Shown piece after piece: positions 1 through 12,600 of a stretch of DNA of 64,000 nucleotides (position 1 is its first letter; every line of letters starts with the position of its first letter). The stretch is from assembly GCA_009823395.1 (NCBI GenBank), contig CM020505.1, positions 10,001,129-10,065,128 on the forward strand, given 5' to 3'. Below the pieces are notes generated by a model. It ran no database searches. It was not told where the DNA came from and was given only the letters and a program-made list of their open reading frames with translations. Position numbers and translations under genes: made by a program. The DNA is from Thamnaconus septentrionalis. Its lineage: Eukaryota > Chordata > Actinopteri > Tetraodontiformes > Monacanthidae.

Positions 1-500
1 AACAACAAACAACAGCAAGAATGAAAAAAAATGTTTTTGTTGGTTTGTTTTTTAGGTAGGTTTATGGCCTCATTTTTCAAAGCATTTTCTCATTGTTTGT
101 ATTTCATTTAGTGAAGCAGCACCTCTAAATATGCAAAATAATGTTTACATTTTTGTGAAATGACATTGTTGAATGCAATGTGTGGAAGAAATGCAATATT
201 AATTTGTTATTGAAGCATAAGTGATGCAAAAAGAAGTGAGAGGGAAAAAACGTGTTGAGCATTAAAATTGTCTCATTTTTTAATTACCAAATTCCTCCAG
301 CATAACAATAATAGTAATAATACTTTGACTCCCCAACAAATTTCAATGAATTTAGTTTAATTCAACTATTTATCTAGAAATTGCTTTCTTAGAAGTGGTC
401 CCCATGCGACCACACAGTTGATATGAAGGGTTTGTGGAAACACTTTATAGTCTCAATGACTTTCTCTCTCCAAATCTGAAGGGCCGAACCCATTCTGCAG
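1..500 (+). other. galnt18: GALNT18 intron, 3' end
   Basis: This is AT-rich intronic sequence upstream of the first visible exon, with no coding potential. It ends in the acceptor ctgcag at 495-500. Confidence 0.7.
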
Positions 501-679
501 AGAATTAAAGAGGACCGAACCCGCGTCGTTTCCCCGTCATTTGACAACATCAAGTACGACACGTTTGAGATTGAAGAGTATCCGTTGTCTGCCCAGGGCT
601 TCGACTGGGAGCTGTGGTGCCGCTACCTCAATCCACCCAAGTCCTGGTGGTATAAAGGCAACAAGAGTGCGCCGATCCA
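501..679 (+). CDS. galnt18: GALNT18 exon: catalytic domain, RIKEDR...APIQ segment
   Basis: The acceptor is ctgcag before AGAATTAAAG and the donor is gtaagt after CA, so the exon ends in phase 2. It encodes the conserved stretch [15 protein letters not shown] (here [20 protein letters not shown]) followed by [13 protein letters not shown], typical of the catalytic domain of this family. It carries 59 codons plus two bases. Confidence 0.9.
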
Positions 680-3600
680 GTAAGTGAAGACCAAAACATC
701 CCCAAAGCCAGCATCCAATCATGTCTTCAAATATTAATATAGCTAAATGAATGTCGAGCTTGCTTAAAGGGTAATTTCATGCAGCATTTCTGAACTAATT
801 AGCAGATGTGCAAGGTCACATTCTCCTCTTGACTCCGCAGTCACCATGGCAACAGTACCAGGGCCAACATTACCTGTGCAGAGGAACAAATCCGATCTTC
901 ATTGTCTTTAATCCCCCAGGAGCCCCGCTCTGATTGGCTGCTTCGTGGTGGACAGGCTGTACTTTGAGGAGATTGGTTTGCTGGATGAAGGGATGGAGGT
1001 GTACGGTGGAGAAAATGTGGAGCTGGGCATCAGGGTGAGTCGTGATGGGAGCCTCCAGTGGCCTCTGGCAACTGTTCACCCAGATAATGGGCTAAAAATG
1101 ACTATAATACTAATGGCACTTAATGTCTGTAGAGGTCATTCTCCCATGGTGTCTCTAAAATACTTAAAAGACCAAGTGTCACTGGCTGCTGTATTGATGG
1201 AGATAATTCTTGAAAGATTAGAGGAATGTCTGATAATAAAAAAAAAAAGTTCCCTGTAGGTTTCCTGTACCCGACTTTGGAAACAAAAAAATATATATTA
1301 CTTTTCTTAATGACATTCCGGTATCATGATATATTGCTCAATAATCATTTGTGATGGTGTTTTTGTGTTTTATAACTTCAGATTTACTTTTGTTATTCTC
1401 ACATGAAATAAGAGCAGCCGGAGCAGGAAACACAGGCCATTAGTCTCTGAAATCTCAACCCATCCATCTTTCCAACCTCGGCAGAAACTCTTTTGCATCA
1501 GTCTCCGGATTCCATAACTAATCAGTTTCCTGTTTTAGTTGTGATGAAAATAGGAGGCGACTGCTGCAAGCCGCCTGAGAAGCCAGGAAGAGAGTGCTAG
1601 CAAGGCTGCTGCAGAGAGATTAGGGCTGATGCTGCAGCGGCGACACTTTTATCGGAACTGGATGGCATTTTCACATTAACAGAAGAACAAAGAATGCCAC
1701 CAGAGGCTTTTGTTGGTGGAAAAAGAGGCCTTTGCTTTACTTCTGACTGTCTTTGGCTTGCGTTCAGCGAAATGCCGCACATTTTAAACTGGCTAAAGGA
1801 CAGCAGTGCACCTCTAACGTGGCCTCTCCCAACAGTAGGAAACCTTGAGCTGCAAACCTGCAGCTACAGCTAATTAATGTTTTAGTAATCAGATATTCAG
1901 TGGATTGATGTCTTGGTTAATCAGAAAAAGCAGTTTTTCTCAATTGGCCAGCGGTTATAAATAAATAAAATAAAATATGCAAGAGAAACAAGACAGGCCG
2001 CTTAATAATGAACAGCTAATGGGTTTGCTTCTTTTTCTGTGAACATTACCTAGTCTCTACACCATTTAAACAAAATGGATTGTTTGCTTTTTCTCCCACT
2101 TTGTTCACGTTGTGTCAGAATTATAATTATCCGGACGAAGGACTATAAGATCAAAATAGAAAAAATGAGTAAATGAGGGAGAACATTTGCATCCAGGATT
2201 CTTATTAATCAAGGTGTTCCAGCTAGTCGAGGAATCTGTCATGAGCCCAGGAGCGCAGCTCCAAGTGTATAAAGACAGACAAAGCAAAGGCACCAAATAC
2301 AGAAAATGAGCTCTTTAATCCGAGTGGAGACGGCGTACAGGTCGTACACAGGAGGGCAGACAGAATGAGGCAGACAAAAACCAGAGAAACCAGAGTAACA
2401 AAATCTGTCATATGCAAGGATCATCAACACTAATCAGACAATACTAACGATAAGGACAACACAAACTGGAAACAACAAACCAACATAAAACTGGAAACAC
2501 GCAATAACAAAATAAAGTACAGGCATGACAGAACAATTCATTTGAACTAATTTCAAGACACAGCAAAGGTTTGTGTATGGAAGAGCATTATCAAGGCCTC
2601 TGCCTGCGGTCTGGAGATTCTGACTTTGATTACGCGCGCTTGCTGTGCTTTTGTTGCCATCGAATGTGCTTGTCGTTGCCTTTAGACGAGCATCCGCGTA
2701 ATCATCTACACAAGCACACATCTCGTAAACAAGGATGATTTATTAGTTTGTTGTTTTGTCTAAATATTTGTCCACGCGACATTGAGTATCATCATGCTGA
2801 TCCACAAATCACCTTTAAACAGGGTAATTAATGATTGCACAGGACAGGGACAAGTGAGCGCGGTGGAGGAAATTGCCCTCCACCGAGCGCATGTTCTCCC
2901 CGCTGTTGTTCCAACAAATAATCGCCATTAATTAATTTGTTAGTATGAGCGATGACCTTCTCCCGGCGATGTACATGTGACTGTTGGAGGACGCCAGCGG
3001 GCTCCGCATCCCGCATTCTCCCCACGGCGCCGGCTTCATTGGTACGCTGTCCGTCGCTCCTGAAGGCGGAGAACGGTTTGGGCTTGAGTCCGGTTTAGCG
3101 CCAGTGATACGAGCAGATGGGCCAGAGGAAGAGCCGGCCTCCGCAGGGACGGCTAATGATAGCACGCATCTACTGTACGGAGCCATTAAGGCCGCTATCA
3201 ACCCCGCTCAGTAATCCCAAGAAGCGGCGGACGACTCCTCTCTGCAGCCCCGCTCCCGACCGGAGTGCGGCCACGAGAAGGGAAAACGCAGGCGAGTGGG
3301 AGGACGACCCAACGAGGAAACGCTCATCCTCACTAATGACAGAGATGCAATCATCTGTCTGGAAGGGAAAATAGTCCCATACGTCATCTTCCTCCAGAAA
3401 TTGCATGCCTTTACAATCCCTTGACTCGATAATAGCCGCTCTGATTGCTATACTGCGTGGACGCATTGACGACGCTGTCGCACTAAAGTGGCGGCATGAC
3501 TTAAACGCTGCGACCTTTGTTGGGGAAAAGATCAGCGAATGATCAAGGACAGAAGTTCCTTTCTTCAACTAGAATGCAGACCTGACACCAGCACCCAAAT

Positions 3601-6600
3601 GGTGGCTGTTGTTGGATTGTTTGGTTTTTTTTCCCGCCTCTTTAGGACGTGTTCACTGACTTGTGGCCTCTATTGAACAGAATGTTAACATGCAGAATAT
3701 ATTTGCCGAGAGGCCTCCGGTGGACCGTGGCTGTGTTTTTCTGCCTGTTGACAAAAACGCTTATTAGCTGATGCAAAACTGCCTGTGGTCACCACAGTCA
3801 GCAGTCGCCGTGACCAGCTTTGGGGAGGCCAGAATAAAAGAATGTTTAAACAAGTTTCACTTTGGTATATTCAGGATTTTACCTATAAGTTTTTTTTTTT
3901 CTTTCCCCCAGACAACAGGGAATAAAATCACAACAAAAGGCAAAGAAAACATGTTTGATTGAATTTTCTGGATGTCTACACGGCAGATACAGAAGGTTGT
4001 GGGGAGATATAAATCACCGTCAAACCATTTTACTGTGAGGTCCTGAGCACACACGGGAACGTGGCCGTGGAGAGAAAGCGATAATAACAGGTAGACTGCG
4101 TGAATACGAAATATGAAATAGAATCTTCTTGTTCGTAATCCCTGCAGAAGCTTCTGCTCCCTGACCTTCTCAATGTGCACCCCTCATTGCTGTTCGATTT
4201 TTTCCAAAACTTCCCGAAATTGATCCAGTTGCAGTATTTGTCATTTTCAGAGTGAAAATTCACAACTTTGTTGCACAGGACGGCACAAGTGGAGTCCTGT
4301 CTGAGAGGGAGTCCTCATGTGTGCTGTTGAGATGTTACTCTACCAGGTTTGAAAAAGGGATTGGGGAAGGGGAATGTCTGTGAGAGTTTTTCCTTTGGGA
4401 AACTCATCATCACATCACGCCTCATATGCTGACACTTCATGTTCATTTTGTCATTTTCCTGCTGCAACTCGTGTCCCTTGAGATTCCAGTGCTCGTACTT
4501 TGGGCTGAGCATTGTGAATTTTACAGAAACATGGAGGACTGTTGCACTAAGCCAAGTGACTCATCACATTGGTACATTTTCAAAGTATTTCTCAGGCATT
4601 GTCAGCGTGTGTGCAGCTATTGGCTAACTGTAAAAGCAAATCCTCTATGTGAACATGGCACTTTCAGTCCCGCTGTTTTTTTTTTTCTAAAGACCTAAGG
4701 TCTCTTTTAAAACAAAAGTTACTTATAATTCAGCCCCAAGGCACAAGCTGTTTGTCAGAACAGCGTTACACATGTCAGCTTGCACACTTGCCCATCTAAA
4801 GTTCCAGGCCCTTGCCTGGAGGTTAATGTAGTTTACAACTAAGTCGTGCTTTGGAAACAGAGAGTGACACAGTGAGCTGAGAGCAACAGTACTGGTGGAC
4901 TCTGACTCGGCCCTCGATAGCCGGTCCATCAAGCCCCAGCAGGGTCTGTTTGTCTGCCTGTGCAGCATATTGGTCAGTCACGCCTCCAGACCACCTGCCA
5001 GCCCCTCGGACTGGCTGCTGACGGATCCTCAGAGACACATTAGAACCAGGCCAGCAGCTACGGGCTTCGACTTGAAAGGAATGTCCTTGGAAGTGTGTGA
5101 GGGGGAAATGAACCGCCGCTCTCTGCGAGCTGACCTCCAAGAGTTTGCGTTTTAATTCAGCGAGAAAAGGCACAACAGCGATTTTGTTTATTTCATGCGT
5201 GACTGTCACTAGGGTGACTGTGTGTGTTAGTGTGCGCTAAATTATTCAAGAGGAAAGTCATTTACTTGTCATAGTTGAGCGCTGTGTCGCACCGGGAATT
5301 TCACGTTTGTCCTTCGCTCTCAGCTTCATACTTTGAACATACGTTTAGACAACAGCTGAATAATATATAGCAATATATGCTGCTGTCATCCACATATATA
5401 TCATTTATCTGTATTTGAATTGTCAAGGCATGTGATTCACCTTGACAGTTAACATGTTAGCAAGTTCCTTGTCCAAGTTTGAGTCAGTGTTAATTCTGCC
5501 AAGTGGCCACATTATTCAGTCCACCCTGCTTGGACTTCATTTTGTCCTCAGAACTGCCTCAATTCTTCACGGCATCAGGTCGAAAAAAAATATTATTCAG
5601 GGAATTTGGTCTGAATTACCACGGTAACAACACGTGTTGCAGCAGATTTTTCAGTTGCACATCCTTGATGCAAATCTCTCTGTCACCCTCCACAAAGGTG
5701 TCCTGTCGGATTAAGCAACACTGTTGCGCTCAAATCTTCAGATTCAGAGCCTTCACATGTGTACACGTGGTCGTACAGGGAAGGACGTGGTTAGCAGCAA
5801 CACTCAGGTATATGAAGAGCCTAAATGGTGCTCGGTCTGTACTCGGGCTCAGCAACCATCGTAATTACCATTACAGCAGCCGCAGCAGCAGCCTGGGCGG
5901 TTGCACAAGGCAGGAAGGATCCAGGCTTTCATGTTGTTTACGCCAAATTCCGACCTTGCATCGGATGCTTCAGGATTACTTTGAAACCAGAAACTTTAAA
6001 AGGCTTCTTTCCCATAGATAAGTCAGCAGCAGAAGTTGGAGTTTGTAAGTGCACTATGTTGTCATTTTACTCCTGAGCATTTTGGGCAATAGGGACCTGC
6101 TAAAAGACTGAGAGTTATATGATGCCATCTTAAAGGATTTGGCAAATATTATCCTTAAAGATTAGATGTCCATGTCGACCATACAACACAACAGTGCAAG
6201 GATAAGTGCTGTGTGGGTTTTAACCCAATGTGGGCTACTGGATATGCAGAAAACACGAGATCTAGTTTCTCTGAGGTGATCTTTCATGTCGGTAAAATAC
6301 TCTGCAGATTGGTCAGGACCCTGACACAACACTGTAACACAAAACACCTGTGAATAGGAGATATTGCGCCGGCTTGGAACAGCTTGGAACAATGGATCAG
6401 AGAGAGACCAAAGCTCGCATCATCACTCTGAAGCAGTGCCAGGAAGGTTGTGTTGAGAAATGAGGATCATTGAGGCCTTCCAAGCACAATTATGCAGCTG
6501 CTTTTTCTGCACAATATTGATGAAAGAGGCAATAGAACACTATTACTGCCATGCGAATGATTTACACGTGGCGCCCCAGCCAAAAGATTCAGTCTGAAGC

Positions 6601-9600
6601 TTGTATTTGATATGAACAAGGTGTAACAGTTTTGCATTTAAATGGAGCAGTTTAAACAGAGTTGGGAGAATCAGGGACAGCTCACAGGATAAATGAGACC
6701 CAGGCAAAGGCAAAATAAATCCCTGCAATCCTATTTCAGTCTTATAATAACTATAAAGGAAAAAAAAAAATCCATCTTTCTCTTCATGCATGTTTTAGGA
6801 AATACAAAATAGATTCTATACATCAACATGTTTGTAAGAAGATTAGATTTTTGTCGCGGAGAACATCACCATACAAGTTTATCCTCTATTTACATATGAA
6901 TATGCGTATTAGAATAAGCATGACTGTATATGTTTTATTGATATTTATTATACAAAGATTTTACACCGCAAGGAAATCAATACAACACATAGACTTTTTT
7001 TTTCATTTTAGTATATAAATAACCTCTTTCTCCAATTTGGCCATAGTTGTGAGTGCATGTGTCAATGGTTGTTTGTCTTTCTGCGGCCCTGCAATGAACT
7101 GGCTATTTGTGCATCGTGATCCTGAGTGCAAGAGGAGCGGTGATAGAAGAGTGTTCATAATCAGACTGTAGATTTTCAGGTTTCTTTTTGTGTTCATGAT
7201 ATCTAATATGCAATCCCCTAACAGCATGCACCATTAAATCTTGCACAGTGGGCCTCGAAAGGAAAACGCAAATGGACCTCAGATACATGCGGAAGCTGTT
7301 AGAAGACAGTAATTAAATGTGCATCCGTTGCCACGTGGCCGTTTCATCTTTCTACCTCGTTTCATAGGGGCGGTGCATAATCACACAGGATGAAAAAACC
7401 TTAATGGCTCACTCAGACCAGCAGCAAGGTTTTATAACCTCAGGATTCGGCTGGAAATCTATAGGACCCTGCCGCGTAATCTCACACAAACTAGACAATC
7501 AATAAGTGGGCCTTTTGTCCGACCAAGGTAATGTGAATAGTAATGGAAAAGCATGAAAAATACATCAGTCTTGTGCAATGCAGGAAGCAATGAAACGATA
7601 TTTGTGCTGCAATTAAGTCCAGATACGGAGTGTGTGTTGCAGTAACCAGACATGGGCAAGAACATGGTGCATGAACGCAGAGTTATGTTTTCTGTGGAGA
7701 AAAATGGATTTGCACAAATTGACTTGTGAAGCACAAATCACGTCACTTTCCATTTCCATTTCATGGCTGATTTGCAATTATACCCCTGACAGTGTGGCTC
7801 GGGTAACTTAATTATTTAAAACAGGACATTATTTTCTAGTGCGATTTGAACGCAACTCCTGACAAATGCAATCAGACATTAAAAGTATGACAAACTTCAT
7901 TGTATTTTTTTTAGCAAGACCACAAATGACATCAAAGCATACTTGTGCATGATGATCAAAATGTGTACGTTTTGACATACAAAAAAACATTGTAGGTAGT
8001 GTTAATACTAATAATGCCACAGTTGTAGTAGTAGTTGTAATAGCAAATGGAGTAGTTATAAAATAAGTGCGAGAATCAATAATGGAATGGATCAGCCCTC
8101 TTGCTCCTGCTGCTCAACCACATCGTCATAGGATTGTCTGAAAGTGAAACACAGTGATCCCGGTTAATTCAAACATCAGTCTGCAGGTTATTCACACCAA
8201 GAAAATATAGCAACATATGACACTTCTGCAGACTTATCACTGAGATTATGCATCAGAGAAGGTGACGCGTGGAAGCTGGAAGGTCCCCAGGACAGTCCTC
8301 ACACCCTGGAAAAGTCAGTTTCACAGAGTGAATACTAAAACATGAACCTGGTTCCCGACAGACAGGATGGATCTGATCCAGCTGGTGGCTGCTGGATCGG
8401 CTCTTGGTGGCAACATATTCCGAAGCCATTATTCATATCGTCAACTGACACGGCACGAACGTCTACAAACACATGCTGCTGTGAAGGGTGCCTTGAAAAT
8501 GAGTTTGCCTTGATTTACATTCTACCCACTTAAATAGGGATTACAGTCATAAACCTGACACCATAAAGCTGTGGGGATTGTTTAGAAGCGTTGTCCTGGC
8601 TGGGTGGGACTGTTATTTTATCTGAGAAAATCTATTTTCTCATTTGTGTTGTTTCCAATTAAATTACTTTGGAGGTCTGGAGCGAGGAAAGGGCAGAGCC
8701 TATCTTAATGGTTCAGAAGGATTTATGTTGTTCTTCATACGCTTTGTGTAAGATAATGGTAATGTTTCTCTAAATTGATTTTCAGAGTTTATTGATTTAT
8801 TTGATGGATAATATTAAATTTCACTTTCTTATGTGGTAGTGTTGCTCTTGGATTTCCAAAGATAGGCTGTTTAATTAAGATGACACAACTAAGTCTAGCA
8901 AGGCAATCAGTAACAGTCTCTGGATAATAAGATAACACAAACAACCAATCAAGAACCTAATCAGTGCACAACAACTACAGAACTGTGCTTTTCTCTCTCT
9001 CTCTCTCTCATTCTCTCTCTCTGAGGGATGTAGAGAAAAGTGGTGCATTAATAATGCTAGGATATGACTCTTCCCACTGAAGACATAGATAACCACAGGC
9101 CTGTCTCACACAAGTTACATGTACAATTATCCTTCATTGATGACTCATATTTAGAGGCGAATAAGAGTCTGGGAGAAAAATCACGGACTGAGGATGGTTA
9201 TTAACTATCAACATTTGGGTTATAAAGTCAGATTGGTTATTTAAAAACATATTTTTCAAGTAATTCTACTAAACTAGGTCAGTAATGTGGTTCAAAAGTA
9301 ATTTGGTTTGCTTTTATTTTTTTGAGCTACATCTAGAAATACTTCTACTTTACAAGGAGAATATGTATCCTCCAGTACAAGATCTTTTCATGAATTTTCA
9401 AGGCATTTTCCAAAAGCCCTACATTATAAATATGTGAGGGTCTGTGTAAATGCACACATTTAAAATGTCCTTGGATCTCCTACTTAAATAACTGGCAAAC
9501 TGAACTCCACAGACTCCACAGTAACTTGTTTAGGTGAAAAACTGTCAAAGAAAACGGTGCTGAAAATCTGTTCTTGGGAGGAGAAACTGGTCTTCAACGA

Positions 9601-12600
9601 TCTAGCACATGTGTGTGTCGGAGTAAACTTACACTGCATTGTATTGTAGATATTATATTGCATTATATTGTATCATAACCTTATAGTGTGAAAACGCTAT
9701 CCTACTGAAATTTCTCCTGTCCAAATTAGGTGTGTGAGAGATGCCGGAGATAGCGGTGTGAGAGATGACGTAATTAGAAGAATTTAGTTAGTTTTTTTTT
9801 GTGTGTATTTGTTTTTTTTTTGTTGTTGTTGTTTTTTTTTTTAATTTTGATAGGCTAAGAAGTATACTATACATTTTCTGTTAAATTACTGGGGAAAAAA
9901 GGAAAATCCAAAAGACCGTGTGCAGATTGTTGAAACTGTAATGTTTAATTTGGGGTCGATAGCAGTCAAGTGCTATGTCTTTAAACTCCCCTGGCACAAG
10001 TGATGAAGTAGGCACTAACTCTGAACCACCCTGCGTTTATGGAGGATGCAGGACAGGGGTGATCGTGTCATTGTGTGTAAGTGATGGAGGGTTTATGAGG
10101 GGAGTGCCAGGAATAGACTTCAGTCTTCAGCAGACACGGCCGGTTGACGTGTGTAACTCCACGTAACGAAAGAGGAATCTCAGCCTCACCTTAGAAGTGG
10201 GCGCGTGCTTTGATGTGAGGGGTTTGATTATGGCAAAACGCTGCTGCGTAAATGTGAAATGAATTCAGTGGGAAATACAGGGGCATTTTTTAAGCCAGTT
10301 TGAGCTTTTGGGTGAGGGTTGGGTGAGTGCAGGAGGGTTGGTGCGGGTGTGGGGGGCACAGGAAGATAAAAGCATATAGTTTCTGATACACAGGCAAGGA
10401 CATAATGAAAAACCCTCCTAAAGCGGCATAGTAAATGACAGGGAGATGTAGTTCTGAGGTTTGGAAGCTGCAGAAGCGTTCCCTTTTTCATTGCTGCCAC
10501 ATCTTTCTTCAAGTTTTTGACAGCTATCGTCAACAAGACGTCACCCCCTCGTTGGTACCAGGGTGCCTGTTACATCACAGATGCACGTGTTCACTCCAGA
10601 TTCAAAAAGGTTCTTGGCTCCGCTTTGTAATAAGTTTTCATAAGATGTTTGTGTTTTATTCATCGTCTGATAGATGCCGGCCTAGATTTCAACTTCGTCA
10701 CACGGGGGAAAAAATATATATATGCTTATATTATTGAAAGCCTCTTCTATTAGCATCCTTTCGGCGTATCGCATTCAGCAGAAGAAGGCCAAAGTCCTTT
10801 TCTGTGCATTGGCTGTATATTCTGCCATCCCTGAGGTTGCAGGAGTGTGGTGTTTATGGGGGAAAATGTGCCCTGGTTCGTCGTATCCCAACCTCTAGCG
10901 TGTTGCAGTGATGACTCACTGCATGACTGATGCGTGAACACATGCTTCTCCACGTGTCAGTCTGCCTGGGTTCATACGAGACCATTTCATAATTTCAAGT
11001 CCTCTGGAGGTTTGGAATACTCTTGCTGGCCTGATTGAGACAACACTGAAATGAAAGGTTTTTAGTATATAAAAAGTAAAAATAAAGATTACTTTTCAAA
11101 ATCCCACCAAAATGCCTGTCAGTCAAACCATAAACTAATCTTTATTTTATTGGAATACATTGTTTACTCGAAGTGATCCTTTATCACCTTACCGAAAATC
11201 TGGAATTTCAATTTACCGATATCTGCAATAATTCCTACTTTGGTGAGATAGGAGTTATTGGTATCTATAATTACATTTCGAGATATCCGTGAAGTAAGAT
11301 TAGGTTGGTATCTGGTTTTATCAGCTCATGCTGCATTTACATGGAATTTGGCAGAAGGGAGACAGCTAATGGAAGAATGGGGGGGAAACAAAAAAGCAAT
11401 TTCATCGGAAAGGCACAAAAAAGACAAAGATTTAAAAAAAAGATGACCTTTTGTTTGTTATAGCAATGTTATAGTGTTTACAACAAAATGGGTAAAACGT
11501 AATAAATAATTGTTGCCAATTGTTTTATGGAAATGTTATATGGACATTGCTATACGATAATGCTACATGCTATGTTAATGCTACACTACATGTAGCTGTA
11601 ACTTCCCTCGCAGTAAAATGTTAGAAGCTCTTCTCCACTAAAATTATGTTATGATATCCAGTTTGCCTTTAGCCAATTGAATTTAACATCATTTTTATGT
11701 AATAGCTTTAGGCCCTTAGAATCTGTGAAAATGAATCTTGGTCAGATGAGGGCAGATATAGCCGGCTAAAGCTTCAGGGTGACCTGTTAGCTTAGCACAC
11801 TGGGTTGCTTTTCCTGTTTGCTGCTGCTTTCAGTCGAAATGACAAGCGGTGAAAGCAAACAACGTATTATTTGTTTCATTTTTACATAAAATGGGGATGT
11901 TTGTTGTAAATTATATTTCACTTTGACTTGGACATCCACACAGATCCAGACAGGACTGGAAGTTTTGGCTAAAACGGCTAATTGCAAGGAACACAGTGAC
12001 GGCCAAGGTGAATAAGACCGATAGTGATTGTGGTGTAGTGAGCTTGAGGACATCAGCGGTGTCTGGTGTTTATGCTAGTATTGTTTTTGCCTTAAAACTT
12101 GTTCAAATCAACATAATTTCTGCATGCACTTTCTCAGTTAGGTCCCACGTAGCTCAATTAAACGTGGGTTTTGGCCGTTTGGAGAGCTGATGCCTGAGGC
12201 CCCTACTTACACTTCATGGGTTGTTTCCCAAACAGGTTTTCACGTCGTTGGCAATTTCTGATCTCCGTCATCAGGATGCCTGGTTCCATCAGGGTTGTAC
12301 ATGGTCTGCTGCAGAGTTTAGTCTGGTTATTTAGTCTTCAGCAGCACGCAGAGGCTTTGTCTGCTCTGTGTCTGTTCTGTAAGCAATGATTAATGTCATT
12401 GATCTCCGTTGACACTTTCTTTATGACGCAGCAGCACAGCGTGTCACAAAGAGGGAAGTTGTGTTTGCAGCCGTTTCTCCCAGTTTTTCTGTCTTGTTTC
12501 GATTGTTGTCGTAAAACGCTGTTTTACTATCTAAGCCCTTTGCCCTCAGCATCTGAGGAACTTTCTGGGCAAGTGTTTGAAGGAGGGCAAAGCAGTAAAG

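Noticed and set aside
3170..3568. 132-codon minus-strand open frame in the CpG-rich segment
   Set aside because: No family similarity; GC-rich sequence lowers stop-codon frequency. Kept only as part of the possible regulatory segment.
5503..6021. 172-codon open frame in the large GALNT18 intron
   Set aside because: No recognisable domain, no splice or promoter context, and overlapping alternative frames; length is within chance for a 64-kb window.
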